64,000 nt of DNA, taken from positions 3,658,001-3,722,000 of the forward strand of contig NZ_JAUTBF010000001.1 in the NCBI RefSeq assembly GCF_030818955.1, read 5' to 3'. The notes beneath the pieces are model-generated. The model made no database searches. It saw only the letters and a program-made list of their open reading frames with translations, and was not told the origin of the DNA. Made by a program: the position numbers and the translations under genes. Positions 17,615 to 27,122 of this stretch are shown here, piece by piece (the first letter of the stretch is position 1; each line of letters begins with the position of its first letter). Source of the DNA: Microbacterium trichothecenolyticum (lineage in GTDB: Bacteria > Actinomycetota > Actinomycetes > Actinomycetales > Microbacteriaceae).

Positions 17615-17800
17615 TCAGCGACTGGTGCGCTGCTTCAGCACCTTGGCCTGTACCTTGCGGCGCACCTTCTGCACCTTCGGGTCCTTCCAGACCCGGTAGG
17701 CGACCGTGCCGGCGGCTACCGCCCGCCCGATCGCGGTGCGCGCGAGCACCGCTCCCGCAAGTCCGACCGCTCCCGTTCCGATCCATCGTCCGACACCCAT
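17615..17800 (-). CDS. Small basic membrane-associated protein, unknown
   Basis: A 61-residue protein with a hydrophobic N-terminal half (about 5-35) and a strongly basic tail (WKDPKVQKVRRKVQAKVLKQ). A strong ribosome site (GAGGAGG on the minus strand) precedes the ATG at 17800, which supports translation. Function unknown. Confidence 0.65.
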   Translation of the reverse strand: MGVGRWIGTGAVGLAGAVLARTAIGRAVAAGTVAYRVWKDPKVQKVRRKVQAKVLKQRTSR

Positions 17801-17902
17801 GGCGCCTCCTCGTTCTCGCGTCGTGAGGTCTCCACTCAACGCGAGGGGATGCCGGATGCCAGGGCGGTTGCGCATCCGGCGCCGATGTGGGTGAAGGAGA
17901 AC

Positions 17903-18964
17903 TCAGACGGTCGCGCCGACGAGCTCCTCGCGCAGCAGGCGCGCTCCCGCCGACAGGGCGCTCAGCTTGTCGAAGGCGACCTGGCGCGGAAGGGGCGCCA
18001 TGCCGCAATTCGAACTCGCGATGAGCTTGTCGGCATCCACGTACTCCAGTGCCCGCCGCAGCGTCTCGGCGACCTCTTCGGGCGTCTCGACGCGCTCGCT
18101 GGCCACGTCGAGGGCACCGAGCATGACCTTCTTGCCGCGGATCAGCTCGATGAGCTCGACAGGAACGTTCGAGTGGTGGCTCTCCAGCGACACGACGTCG
18201 ATGCGGGAGCGCTGCAGCAGCGGGAACGACTCCTCGTACTGGCGCCACTCCGAACCGAGGGTGGCCTTCCAGTCGTTGTTCGCCTTGATGCCGTAGCCAT
18301 AGCAGATGTGCACCACGGTCTCGGCTTTCAGGCCCTCGGCGGCCCGCTCGAGAGCGGCGACGCCCCAGTCCTTCATCTCATCGAAGAAGACGTTGAACGC
18401 GGGCTCGTCGAACTGGATGACGTCGACACCGGCCGCTTCCAGCTCGCGCGCCTCCTGGTTGAGGATCGTCGCGAACTCCCACGCCAGCTTCTCGCGGCTG
18501 CCGTAGTAGCGATCGGACAGAGTGTCGATCATCGTCATCGGACCGGGCAGTGCCCACTTGATCGGCCGGTCGGTCTGCCGGCGGAGGAACGCGGCGTCGT
18601 CGACGAAGACGGGGGCTCGCCGGCTGACCGCGCCGACCACGGTGGGAACGCTCGCGTCGTAGCGGTTGCGGATGCGTACGGTCTCGCGGTTCTCGAAGTC
18701 GACCCCGTCGAGATGCTCGATGAAGGTCGTGACGAAGTGCTGGCGGGTCTGTTCGCCGTCGCTGACGATGTCGAGACCGCGTCGCTCCTGCTCCTGCACG
18801 GCGGAGCGCAAGGCATCGTGCTTGCCCTCGACCAGCGTGTCGCCGTCGAGCTCCCAGGGCGACCAGAGCACCTCGGGCTTCGCGAGCCAGGCGGGCTTGG
18901 GAAGGCTGCCGACGATGGCGGTGGGAACGAGCGTGGGCACGGTGGCGGATCCTTCGGTGGTCAT
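17903..18964 (-). CDS. mesD: MetE-core methionine synthase (MesD type)
   Basis: A 353-residue protein with only the C-terminal catalytic barrel of cobalamin-independent methionine synthase and no folate-binding N-terminal half. Visible motifs include the N-terminal VGSLPKP, ALPGPMTM, VIQFDEPAF and the zinc-ligand region VHICYGYG plus SSNCGMAPL near the end. It lies directly downstream of, and overlaps by ATGA, a DUF1852 gene. That pair is the hallmark of the MesD/MesX system, reported as an oxygen-dependent methionine synthase that does not use methyl-tetrahydrofolate. Homocysteine methylation is therefore the expected role, with an unusual methyl donor. Confidence 0.85.
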   Translation of the reverse strand: MTTEGSATVPTLVPTAIVGSLPKPAWLAKPEVLWSPWELDGDTLVEGKHDALRSAVQEQERRGLDIVSDGEQTRQHFVTTFIEHLDGVDFENRETVRIRNRYDASVPTVVGAVSRRAPVFVDDAAFLRRQTDRPIKWALPGPMTMIDTLSDRYYGSREKLAWEFATILNQEARELEAAGVDVIQFDEPAFNVFFDEMKDWGVAALERAAEGLKAETVVHICYGYGIKANNDWKATLGSEWRQYEESFPLLQRSRIDVVSLESHHSNVPVELIELIRGKKVMLGALDVASERVETPEEVAETLRRALEYVDADKLIASSNCGMAPLPRQVAFDKLSALSAGARLLREELVGATV

Positions 18965-20034
18965 CGGACGGGCGCCGCGTAGTCGGCGGCCCATTGGTCG
19001 AGGATGCGCCGGTGGGGTTTCACGAAGTGCTCCTCGGCGTAGCGGCCCTGGACGACGGCGAGTTGGCTGCGTTCCTCGCGGTCGTAGTCGATGTCGGTGC
19101 GCACGAAGTCCGGCTCGTCGAGCGTGGGGCGATACACCGCACCCGCCGCGCTGACGGCGTTGTAGACCTCGGGCCGGTAGATCTTCTGGAAGGTCTCCAT
19201 GGTGGAGATCAAGCCGATCAGCTGCAGGTCCGAGTAGTCGGTCGTGAGGTCGCCACGGAAATAGAAGGCGAGGGGCGCGACGCTGCCGCGGGGCATGAAG
19301 TAGCGCACCTGCAGGCCCATCTTGCCGAAGTACTCGTCGGTCAGCGAGAAGGCGTCCTGTTCGTACTCGACGCCGAGCACGGGGTGGACCGTGCCGGTAC
19401 GACGGTACGTGCGGCTCGTCGAGACGCTGATGCAGATGACCGGCGACTGCGGGAAGCGCTCGCGGTAGGCGTCGGAGGCGAGGAAGTGCTGGAAGAGCTT
19501 GCCGTGCAGGTCGCCGAAGTCGTCGGGCACGGTGAAACCGGTCGCCCCCGCGTTGGCGGCGGGAAGCACGACGCTGAAGTCGTAGTCGCGCAGGTACGAC
19601 GAGAAGTTGTTGCCGACGATGCCCTGGTGCCGCTCTCCCGTGAGCGTGTCGACGATGTGCACATCGAGCACCTCGATGACGGGGAACTGCTCGTCGTCGG
19701 CACCGTCACCGAAACGCAGCTGCACCGACACGATGTCGAGCTCTATCCGGTAGCGGTCGCCGCGCGGGTTGTCGGTGGCCGCGAGATCGTTGAAACGGCG
19801 ATCGATCATCGACAGGGCGTTGCGCAGGTTCTGCTGACGCCCCTCGCCGCGGGCGAGGTTGGCGAAGTTGGTCGTCACGCGCGAGTTCTCGGCCGGGGCG
19901 TAGTCCTCGTCGAAACGGGTCGTGGTGATGCTGAACGTGATGTCGTTCGCCATGGGATGCCAATCGGAGACGGGCGGGGCCGGGTCGGTCGCGCGGGAGT
20001 CGGTGTCTTCATGGTGCGCCGGGACATCGGTCAT
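18961..20034 (-). CDS. mesX: DUF1852 protein, putative oxygenase partner of MesD
   Basis: The 357-residue product matches my memory of DUF1852 throughout: FSITTTRFDEDYAPAENSR near the start, NNFSSYLRDYDFSVVLP in the middle and RGSVAPLAFYFRGDLTTDY near residue 265. The first 27 residues before MANDITFS are acidic and variable, so translation may begin at that internal ATG (about residue 28). DUF1852 proteins (MesX) are required with MesD for methionine synthesis and were proposed to act with oxygen. The gene is first in a two-gene operon and divergent from a LysR gene across 42 bp. Confidence 0.85.
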   Translation of the reverse strand: MTDVPAHHEDTDSRATDPAPPVSDWHPMANDITFSITTTRFDEDYAPAENSRVTTNFANLARGEGRQQNLRNALSMIDRRFNDLAATDNPRGDRYRIELDIVSVQLRFGDGADDEQFPVIEVLDVHIVDTLTGERHQGIVGNNFSSYLRDYDFSVVLPAANAGATGFTVPDDFGDLHGKLFQHFLASDAYRERFPQSPVICISVSTSRTYRRTGTVHPVLGVEYEQDAFSLTDEYFGKMGLQVRYFMPRGSVAPLAFYFRGDLTTDYSDLQLIGLISTMETFQKIYRPEVYNAVSAAGAVYRPTLDEPDFVRTDIDYDREERSQLAVVQGRYAEEHFVKPHRRILDQWAADYAAPVR

Positions 20035-20052
20035 CGGGTAATTCGGTCGTTC

Positions 20053-20070
20053 TATGACGTCATATAGCCT
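20053..20070 (+). promoter_or_regulatory. Palindrome and -10 box between mesX and the LysR gene
   Basis: TATGACGTCATA at 20053-20064 is a perfect 12-bp palindrome abutting the -10 box TAGCCT (20065-20070) of the LysR gene, whose ATG follows after 6 nt. In the 42-bp divergent gap this is the natural site for autoregulation and for control of mesXD. Confidence 0.6.
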
Positions 20071-20076
20071 GGCGCT

Positions 20077-21045
20077 ATGCCTCGGCCGTCGAGTGGGATC
20101 ACGCTCCAGCAGCTGCAGTACTTCATCGAAGTGGCGGCGGAGGGGTCGATCTCCGCGGCGGCGGATCTGCTGTACGTCGCGCAGCCGACGTTGTCGGCCG
20201 CGATGAAGGACCTCGAGGGCCGCGTGGGGCGATCGCTGCTGAACCGTTCGGCCCGCGGGGTCACGCTCACCATCGACGGCGTGGAGTTCCTCGGCTACGC
20301 GCGGCAGGTGGTCGAGCAGGCCGAGCTGCTCGAGCAGCGCTATCTCGGACGGCCGCCGTCACGACGCTTGCTCGGCGTCTCCGCCCAGCACTATTCGTTC
20401 GTGGTCGACGCGTTCGTGCGCATGGTGAAGGCGACGGATGCCGCCGAGTACGAGTTCTCGCTGCGGGAGACGCGCACGTTCGACATCATCGAAGACGTCC
20501 GCACACTCCGCAGCGAAGTCGGCATCCTGTTCCGCAACGACTTCAACCGCAACGTGCTCGAAAAGCTGCTGCGGGACTCGGGGCTCGCCTTTCACCCCCT
20601 CTTCGTCGCGGAGCCCCACATCTTCGTCTCGCGTCGTAACCCGCTGGCATCCCGTTCCCGGGCGACGCTCGACGACCTCGTCGACCTCCCCCGCCTCACG
20701 TTCGACCAGGGAGCGAACAACTCGTTCTACTTCGCGGAGGAGATCCTCTCGACCCTGTCGAGTGCGCAGGAGATCCGCGTGTCCGACCGTGCGACCATCT
20801 TCAACCTCATGATCGGTCTGGGCGGCTACACGATCTCCACCGGCATCATCAGCGACGACCTCGACCCCGAGATCGTCGCCGTGCCCCTCGACGTCGACGA
20901 GCGCATCGAGATCGGCTGGATCGGCCGAACCGCCATCCCCCTCACCGAACAGGCACAGCGGTATCTCGCCGAGGTGCGCGAGGTGGTGGCGGAGTTCGGG
21001 GTGGAGGTGCTGGGGGAGGGATCCGGCGGAGTTCATCGCTCCTGA
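20077..21045 (+). CDS. LysR-family regulator, probably of mesXD
   Basis: A 322-residue LysR protein with an N-terminal winged helix (about 7-66: LQQLQYFIEVAAEGSISAAA) and a C-terminal periplasmic-binding-like effector domain (about 95-300). It is divergent from mesXD and leaderless (TAGCCT plus 6 nt). LysR genes divergent from a metabolic operon usually control it; sulfur-amino-acid status is the likely input, by analogy with MetR/CysB. Confidence 0.87.
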   Translation: MPRPSSGITLQQLQYFIEVAAEGSISAAADLLYVAQPTLSAAMKDLEGRVGRSLLNRSARGVTLTIDGVEFLGYARQVVEQAELLEQRYLGRPPSRRLLGVSAQHYSFVVDAFVRMVKATDAAEYEFSLRETRTFDIIEDVRTLRSEVGILFRNDFNRNVLEKLLRDSGLAFHPLFVAEPHIFVSRRNPLASRSRATLDDLVDLPRLTFDQGANNSFYFAEEILSTLSSAQEIRVSDRATIFNLMIGLGGYTISTGIISDDLDPEIVAVPLDVDERIEIGWIGRTAIPLTEQAQRYLAEVREVVAEFGVEVLGEGSGGVHRS

Positions 21046-21126
21046 CCTCGCCGGGGTCGTCTTGTGAAATTCATCACGCCAGAGCGAATATCGTCTGATC
21101 GGATGATTTCGATGGGTCGTATGAAT

Positions 21127-21570
21127 TCACTCCTGAAGGCGAGAGATGTCGACATCCTCCACCTTTAGTTGATCTTTTTGGAGATCTCTTGCCTCAGGAG
21201 TGGAGGCCCAAATTCCCGTGGCTTGCCGCTCTTCCACGAGCGCGACGCCCAGGCCCGCCACCCCCCAATTCACGAGATGATACGAACGGGCGGGCGTGTT
21301 CGACCCTTGACTGACGATGACCCCACCGACGGAGGGAACGGTCACGCTCGCACCGTCAGGGAGGGCGAGAGTCGAGCCCGCCAGGTCGCATTCGGGAGCG
21401 CCAGCGCCGTCGAGAGAGGCCACCGACATGCTCCTCGCCTCGCATCTGTCGAACCTGTCCGGGACCGGCGGCACCGTGACACCCTGGGGCGATGAACAGC
21501 TCGTCAAAAGCACTGTGAATGCGATAATGGCGGCGCCGGCTATCTTTTTCGCCGAGTGATGCATTATCAC
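21127..21570 (-). CDS. Small lipoprotein, unknown
   Basis: A 147-residue product with a basic N-terminus, a hydrophobic segment and the lipobox LLTSC (Cys near residue 25), so it is exported and lipid-anchored. The remainder has two further Cys (about 43 and 60) and no recognised domain. The start may be the ATG at 21570 or the one two codons later. The region is less GC-rich than the neighbours. It is divergent from the secreted-protein gene at 21677. Confidence 0.65.
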   Translation of the reverse strand: MIMHHSAKKIAGAAIIAFTVLLTSCSSPQGVTVPPVPDRFDRCEARSMSVASLDGAGAPECDLAGSTLALPDGASVTVPSVGGVIVSQGSNTPARSYHLVNWGVAGLGVALVEERQATGIWASTPEARDLQKDQLKVEDVDISRLQE

Positions 21571-21676
21571 ACCCTATGTGATTATCGCCGGCCTGTCACG
21601 GGTGAGCTTTCGATATCACGCGAGGTGATGTAATTCAAGGGTGACATGAAGCGAAGTGCCTGCGAGGCTGATTTGT

Positions 21677-23053
21677 GTGAAACTGATATCGAAAAGTAAA
21701 CCATCCCGAATTCTTTCTTCCGGACTCGCATGCATCGGAATCTGGGGTCTCGTCATCGCTGCCGCGCCGGCACACGCGATGACGAAGGCGTCGGGCGAGA
21801 GGGGCAGCGCCGCTCCGGCCGTCGAGCTCGACGCGCCGGTCGAGGAGTTCTCCGACGTCGTCGACGCCCGAGGCGAACGGCTTCGGGTTGTTTCCGAGGA
21901 AGGTCGAGGGTCGGCCGACCGTTCGGCCGTTGCGCTCACCGAAGACGACGAAGCCGTCCTCTTGAAGAGCTTGCACGGGGACAAGGACCCGTCTTCTCTC
22001 CAGTCGCCGTCGCAGCTGCAGGAAGCGAGGGAGCCCGGTCTCGACGGGTGGGTGGAGGGTGAGAACTACTTCGTCGATGGGCGTGCCCAGACCTCGACGC
22101 AAGAGCTCGCCTTCGACGACATCGCGGCGTTGGACGAGTCTTCCTTGGACGTGCTCGTGTCGACGGCGACAGGAAGCAGCAGCTTCTCTGCAGCGTGGGC
22201 CGCGGACGGTGCGACCTCCTACGAGATCTACCGTGACGGGCAGTTCGTCACGAAGACGGACCGTCACTCCTTCGCCGACGCCGGGCTCGAATCCGACCGG
22301 GATTACGTATACGTCGCTCGCGCGGCCGACGGATCCACGGCAGGGACCGAGACGATCTTCCAGGCGCACACGCTTCCCTCGGACGCGAGTCGGATCGCGC
22401 AGTCGTCGCGTTCGCCCGTGCAGACGCTGGCCGTCCCGCGCGAAGCCTCATGGTTCGTCTACAACACCTTCATTCAGCAGGACAAGGTCGCGTGGGACAT
22501 CTACAAGGCTGTGGGCGGCCAATGCGCGGGTGTTCCGGGGGATCAGTACGGTGGCGACAACCGCTCGTTCCGCACCCCGCTCGTCGGCGAGGACCCCTGG
22601 GCCAGCGGCTCGTTGCGCACGGGTGCGCGCGTGAAGATCGACTTCGGATCAGCCGCTGTCATCGAACAGAAGAACGTCGGGACGACGTATCTGTACAACA
22701 GCTCGGGTGGTGTGAAGGAGACGCGCACCGCTTCCACGGCGGGCATCACGTTCAGCGAGCGATCCGTGGGGGCCACCCTCTACAAGGTGCGGATCCAGCA
22801 GCAGGTGGGAAACCCCTTCTGCCAGTACGGTGCCATCCGCGCGAACGTCTACGTGAACATCTGGAAGAGCGGGACCATGCAGATCAACGGGTCCCGCCAC
22901 CCCGTTCCCGCGCACGAGGCCTATGGGCTCTTCACGAACTCGAGCGGAGGGCAGTACTGGCTGCGCATGTACGAGGGTGCCCAGGGCGACTTCCACTGCG
23001 TGTCGGGAACGTGCCCGGAGCAGGTGATCGGGAGGACCCACACCCCGTCCTGA
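21677..23053 (+). CDS. Large secreted protein with a fibronectin-III-like segment, unknown
   Basis: With GTG 21677 (GCGAGG nine bases before it) the 458-residue protein starts with a signal peptide ending near APAHA (about residue 34). An acidic region follows, then a segment with fibronectin-type-III character (about 165-230: SYEIYRDGQFV, RDYVYVARA). The C-terminal half is rich in Trp and Tyr with four or more cysteines, including a CVSGTC pair near the end. An upstream GTG at 21656 is possible. I do not recognise the C-terminal domain. It lies between a lipoprotein gene and a surface protease gene, so this stretch is devoted to the cell surface. Confidence 0.65.
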   Translation: MKLISKSKPSRILSSGLACIGIWGLVIAAAPAHAMTKASGERGSAAPAVELDAPVEEFSDVVDARGERLRVVSEEGRGSADRSAVALTEDDEAVLLKSLHGDKDPSSLQSPSQLQEAREPGLDGWVEGENYFVDGRAQTSTQELAFDDIAALDESSLDVLVSTATGSSSFSAAWAADGATSYEIYRDGQFVTKTDRHSFADAGLESDRDYVYVARAADGSTAGTETIFQAHTLPSDASRIAQSSRSPVQTLAVPREASWFVYNTFIQQDKVAWDIYKAVGGQCAGVPGDQYGGDNRSFRTPLVGEDPWASGSLRTGARVKIDFGSAAVIEQKNVGTTYLYNSSGGVKETRTASTAGITFSERSVGATLYKVRIQQQVGNPFCQYGAIRANVYVNIWKSGTMQINGSRHPVPAHEAYGLFTNSSGGQYWLRMYEGAQGDFHCVSGTCPEQVIGRTHTPS

Positions 23054-23152
23054 TCACCGGACCGCTCGGGCGGGGGTGAGTCCAGAAGTCGTTCTGGAGG
23101 CTTCGGCACCCCGCGGTGCCCTTCGAGGTGCGCGAGGTGCGCGCGCAACCTC

Positions 23153-25861
23153 TCAGCGAAGGGCACGCCGCCGAACGGCGGCCATCGTGGCAGCCCCGGC
23201 GCCGAGCACCACGGCGAGGATGCCGATCAGCCCGCCCACGGCGAGACCATCAGTGTCCTGACCCGTCTTCGCGAGCCGCCCCGCGCTGGCGGCCGACGAC
23301 GGAGTCGGGGCAGATGTCGGTGTCGTCGTGGGGGTGGGGCTGAGAGTGGGTGTCGGCGTCGGGGTGGGTGTCGGGGTGGGCGTCGGTGTCGGCGCGGGCT
23401 GATCGATCGCGGCGCGCATCACGGCCGCCCACTTCCACGGCGCCTCGGGGCCACCGGGGAGCGAATTGAAGTACTCCCAGCCCGCCACTCCGCCGAAGGT
23501 GGGGGAGTCGACCTTGATCTGCTGGATTTCCGCTGTCAGCTCCTCGAGCGGGATCCACCCGCTGCCGCAGTTTTTCGGGTTGGTGAGTGCCGCCATCACG
23601 ATCTTGCTCGCGGGGATGCCGGCACCCTCGGTGTCCTGGTACTCGACGATCCTGCGGTACTCGGCCGCCGTCGGCTCTCCCCACCCGCAGTAGAACTGCG
23701 TGTTGAACCAGTCGATCGATTGCCCGGAGCTCGCGTAGAGGTCGTCGTAGTCGAAGCCGGAGAGGTTCCCTTCGCCGACGAGCGCGTCGGTGACGGGCGA
23801 CAGGGTGATGAGGAACGACGGGCCGAAGTCGGCGTCGAGGTCGGCGATCACTCTTTCGACGACGGAGATGTCGGTCTCGGTCTCCACATCGAGGTCGATG
23901 CCGTCGAGCGAATACCTTGTGACGAAGTCGTGAAGTCGTTGGTACTGCACGTCGTAGTCGTCTGTCAGGCTCTCCCAGGTCGCGTTCTGCGCGCCGCCGA
24001 TCATGCCGACGACCGGCACACCCGCGGCTTGGATCTCGGCCAGCTCTTCCCACATGCGGTCGAACGACGGATCATCCGGCAGGAGGTCGTTCAGCTTGAG
24101 CTCGTCGCGGTTCATGTGCACGGCGGCGAGATTGACGACGTCGACGCCGGTGTTCTCGGTGACGAGCGGCAGCGGTGAGATGAAGGGGCCCGTCGAGCCG
24201 TCGACGAACTGCTTCTGGTAGTACACGATCACCCGGCCGCTGTCGCGCACGACGCGGTGGAAGCTGTCCAGCAGGGCGTAGGCGTCGATGCGGCCTGCGC
24301 CGGTGACGTTCTCGTCGGCGAACCCGAATTGCGCGTAGGGGTTCTGCACGGGTGCTGCGGTCTCGAGCGCTGCGCGCGTGAGGGCCTCGGCTCCGGCTTT
24401 CGGAGCGTATTGTGCGGCGAGTGCGAGTACGCCCGCGGCGTTCGGCGCGGCCGCGGAGGTGCCTTCGAAGCGGTAGACCTTCTCGCCGTCCTCGACGGAT
24501 TGCCAGCCGAAGAACGAGGTGCGGACGTCGTCGACCCCGACGAGGTTGGGGGCGTTCACCGTCACGGGTGCAGCAAGCGCCGCCGACGGCTTGCCCGACG
24601 TCACATCGACCGGTTCGAATCGCAGCGTGCCCGGCCCGATGGACTGGGTCTCGCGGACGACATCGGGCGCCGACAGGTCCACCGTGCCCACCGATAGAGC
24701 GGTGCCGTCGGACTGATGCCCGTAGGTGCTGGGGCCCACCACGTCTGCACCGGAACTGCGGTCGTACTCCTGAGACAGGATGACGCGGGTGTTCGATGTC
24801 TGCCCGATCCACATGGCGGGAAGCGAGCCATCGTCGGCGGCCGACGTTCGCATCACGACGAGTTCGTAGGAGCGGTCCTCGACGGGCTTGTCGATCGAGA
24901 GGGTGACGATCGGCTCGTCGTCGCTCACGCGGATCGCCTCACCGATGGGAGTGCGAGTGCCGGCATCCACCGAATACAGCTGGAGCTCGAAATCGGACGA
25001 GACGCCATAGACGGGCTCGGCCCACTGCAGAATGAACGTCGGCGCCGCGCCCTCGTCGGTGTCGATGGTGTTGGTCGGGTCCTCACCCGTACCCGGGTCG
25101 AAGTCGAGGCAGTCCAGGACCTTCCCCTCGGCGCTGTGTACCCACTCGGGGCACGCCATGGGACGGTAGGCGGCCGTCTGCCACCCGCCGATGGGGCGAC
25201 CGGCGCTCGGCCAGCCTTCGTCTCCCACGACGGTCTCGTTGCCCGCGGAGGTGAGATAGAGGACGCCCTCGGCCTTCACTTCTTCGATCGTCTGCGACAG
25301 CTCGCTGCGTTGGAAAGCGAGTTCCCCGGCCGGTGACACGTCGTCGACGATGATCGTGGCGCCGGCGTCGGCGAGCATTCGCACGGCCTCGGCGGCAGTC
25401 GCGACCTCGCCGCCGTCGGCGGCGAACAGAATCCGAGCGCCCGGGGCGACGCCATGCACGAGCTGGGCCATCGCGCGGCCCTCGTCTGCGCCGGATACGC
25501 CCTCGCGCAGCACGTCGACGGGGGTGGTGTAGCCGCAGGGGTTACCGGGGCCGGGCAACACCCCGGCACGCACGTCGTCTTCCGGGGTCGTGATCGTGGT
25601 CGCCCGCGCCCAGGAGTCGGAGACGATGCCGACGGTCACACCGCTGCCGTCGACACCGAAGGTCTCGCGAGCCAGTCCGGAGCGGAGGGGTCCGTCGGCC
25701 TCGACCGGGATGCTGCGACAGCCCTGTGTCGCTTCGGCGGTGCGGGCGATCGCGGTCGAGGTCGAGGCCCCTGCGGCGGCGGCTGCGGTGCCGGGTGCGA
25801 GCACGGCGGCGCACAGCACAGCAGACACGATGAACGGTAGGACGGCCCGGTGGTTCCCCAT
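23153..25861 (-). CDS. Cell-wall protein: subtilase-like domain fused to a GH18 domain, LAXTG anchor
   Basis: A 902-residue exported protein. After the signal peptide (to about residue 34) comes a divergent S8 subtilase region (about 45-530) with the aspartate segment VGIVSDSW, a degenerate histidine region (AQLVHGVAPGA) and the serine motif GTSAAAPNAAGV. A second domain (about 545-820) has the glycoside hydrolase 18 catalytic signature DGIDLDVE and WEYFN near its end. Thr-Pro repeats (about 830-860) lead to LAKTG, a TM segment and an Arg-rich tail, a sortase E type sorting signal. The GH18 part suggests chitin or peptidoglycan-like glycan binding or cleavage. I prefer ATG 25861, which begins an ordinary signal peptide, over the frame's first ATG at 25915. 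Confidence 0.8.
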   Translation of the reverse strand: MGNHRAVLPFIVSAVLCAAVLAPGTAAAAAGASTSTAIARTAEATQGCRSIPVEADGPLRSGLARETFGVDGSGVTVGIVSDSWARATTITTPEDDVRAGVLPGPGNPCGYTTPVDVLREGVSGADEGRAMAQLVHGVAPGARILFAADGGEVATAAEAVRMLADAGATIIVDDVSPAGELAFQRSELSQTIEEVKAEGVLYLTSAGNETVVGDEGWPSAGRPIGGWQTAAYRPMACPEWVHSAEGKVLDCLDFDPGTGEDPTNTIDTDEGAAPTFILQWAEPVYGVSSDFELQLYSVDAGTRTPIGEAIRVSDDEPIVTLSIDKPVEDRSYELVVMRTSAADDGSLPAMWIGQTSNTRVILSQEYDRSSGADVVGPSTYGHQSDGTALSVGTVDLSAPDVVRETQSIGPGTLRFEPVDVTSGKPSAALAAPVTVNAPNLVGVDDVRTSFFGWQSVEDGEKVYRFEGTSAAAPNAAGVLALAAQYAPKAGAEALTRAALETAAPVQNPYAQFGFADENVTGAGRIDAYALLDSFHRVVRDSGRVIVYYQKQFVDGSTGPFISPLPLVTENTGVDVVNLAAVHMNRDELKLNDLLPDDPSFDRMWEELAEIQAAGVPVVGMIGGAQNATWESLTDDYDVQYQRLHDFVTRYSLDGIDLDVETETDISVVERVIADLDADFGPSFLITLSPVTDALVGEGNLSGFDYDDLYASSGQSIDWFNTQFYCGWGEPTAAEYRRIVEYQDTEGAGIPASKIVMAALTNPKNCGSGWIPLEELTAEIQQIKVDSPTFGGVAGWEYFNSLPGGPEAPWKWAAVMRAAIDQPAPTPTPTPTPTPTPTPTLSPTPTTTPTSAPTPSSAASAGRLAKTGQDTDGLAVGGLIGILAVVLGAGAATMAAVRRRALR

Positions 25862-25940
25862 GGCTGCATCATGGCGGATACCGGGGCCGGTCCCCGTCGC
25901 GTTAGGCGAAACCACCTAGTCGACGGCGATCCCGCGACGA

Positions 25941-27122
25941 TCAGTCGAGAGGCAGGCGCGCCCGCAGGGTGCTGCCGCGCTCGCCGATCCCGCCGGGATT
26001 CACGACCAGCGCGCCCCCGCGCAGGAGTGCTTGCCGGGACAGACGGGCGAGCCCGGAGTGCACGGCAGTGGCCTCGATCCCCACACCATCGTCGGCGACG
26101 GTTACCTCGACCCACCGTTGCTCCGCCTCGTGAATCCCGATCCGGATGCGGGAGATGGCGCCGTGCTTCACGGCGTTGGTGACGCCTTCTTCTGCGATGT
26201 GTACCAGCAGCAGCGCGAGTGCATCGCCGTCCGGCGGCCGCTCATCCGTGGCCCGCGCGTCCAGGGCACGCGCCCCCGCCCGGTAGCCGTCTTCGACGGC
26301 GATCGAGGCGGGCAATCGTGCGACCAGGGCGTCGAGCGCCGCCTCGACGCCTCGATCCAGGTCGGCCGGAAACAACCTCGACGTGAGACGGCGCAGCTGT
26401 TCGTCGCGGATCACCCGGAGCGACTCGGCGACCGCCGCGAGCTCGGCCGAGTCGACGGGGGAGGCGCCATCCGCGTTCGCGGCCAGGTGATGCACGTGGG
26501 CTTCCGCGATGACGAGTGCTCCCTGCACGGTGCCGTGGAGTTCTTGGGCGACCTCGCGTCGGATGCGGATCTCCTCGGCTCGGAGTTCGTCGTGGGCGGC
26601 CAGGGCGAGGGCGTGGTTACGTTCTCGCTGGCGTTGCTCCGAACGCTGCCGACGCCACAGGAGGGCGACGGCGAGACCGATCCCGAGCGTGAGGAGTGCC
26701 GCGCAGGTGGTCGTCGCGATCTCTGTGACGACGACGGGCACGTCTGTGCACGGGTAGAGGCCGGAAGCCACTTGCGCTATGGCGCGCATCACGGCTGCCG
26801 CAAGCGCGATCAGGACGGCGAGTGCGATCCGCAGGACTGGTCGCTGGCGAGCGAGGTCGACCAGTACCGCCATGCCGAGCATCACCGCGACGGTGCCCAG
26901 ATTGATGAGCCCCCGTGCGACGAGCTCCGCGGCGGGACTCGCCGCGACAGCGCGCATCTGGACGGAGAAGATGCCGAGCGCCATCACCGATTGCGTGGTC
27001 GTCGCTACCGCGAAGAACGTTCCCACCACCGCGACGGCCGCCTCGAAGACTCGACGCTCGGCGCGTGCGTCCTCGATCTGCGTGGATGTCGTGTCCGACG
27101 GCGGCGCGGGGGGACGCATCAT
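25941..27122 (-). CDS. Membrane sensor histidine kinase (NarX/DesK-like)
   Basis: The 393-residue protein has four or five N-terminal TM segments (about 25-170), then a HisKA_3 dimerisation helix with REVAQELHGTVQGAL (His near 220) and an HATPase domain with EEGVTNAVKHG and DDGVGI. It belongs to the family that pairs with LuxR-type response regulators. The ATG at 27122 overlaps the stop of the upstream regulator gene (TGATG), so the two are co-translated. The signal is unknown. Confidence 0.87.
   Translation of the reverse strand: MMRPPAPPSDTTSTQIEDARAERRVFEAAVAVVGTFFAVATTTQSVMALGIFSVQMRAVAASPAAELVARGLINLGTVAVMLGMAVLVDLARQRPVLRIALAVLIALAAAVMRAIAQVASGLYPCTDVPVVVTEIATTTCAALLTLGIGLAVALLWRRQRSEQRQRERNHALALAAHDELRAEEIRIRREVAQELHGTVQGALVIAEAHVHHLAANADGASPVDSAELAAVAESLRVIRDEQLRRLTSRLFPADLDRGVEAALDALVARLPASIAVEDGYRAGARALDARATDERPPDGDALALLLVHIAEEGVTNAVKHGAISRIRIGIHEAEQRWVEVTVADDGVGIEATAVHSGLARLSRQALLRGGALVVNPGGIGERGSTLRARLPLD

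Noticed and set aside
23340..23400. Tandem GGTGTCGG-like repeats in the surface protein gene, considered as a regulatory or CRISPR-like repeat
   Set aside because: They simply encode the Thr-Pro linker; the same applies to 58560-58680. No CRISPR array is seen in the window.
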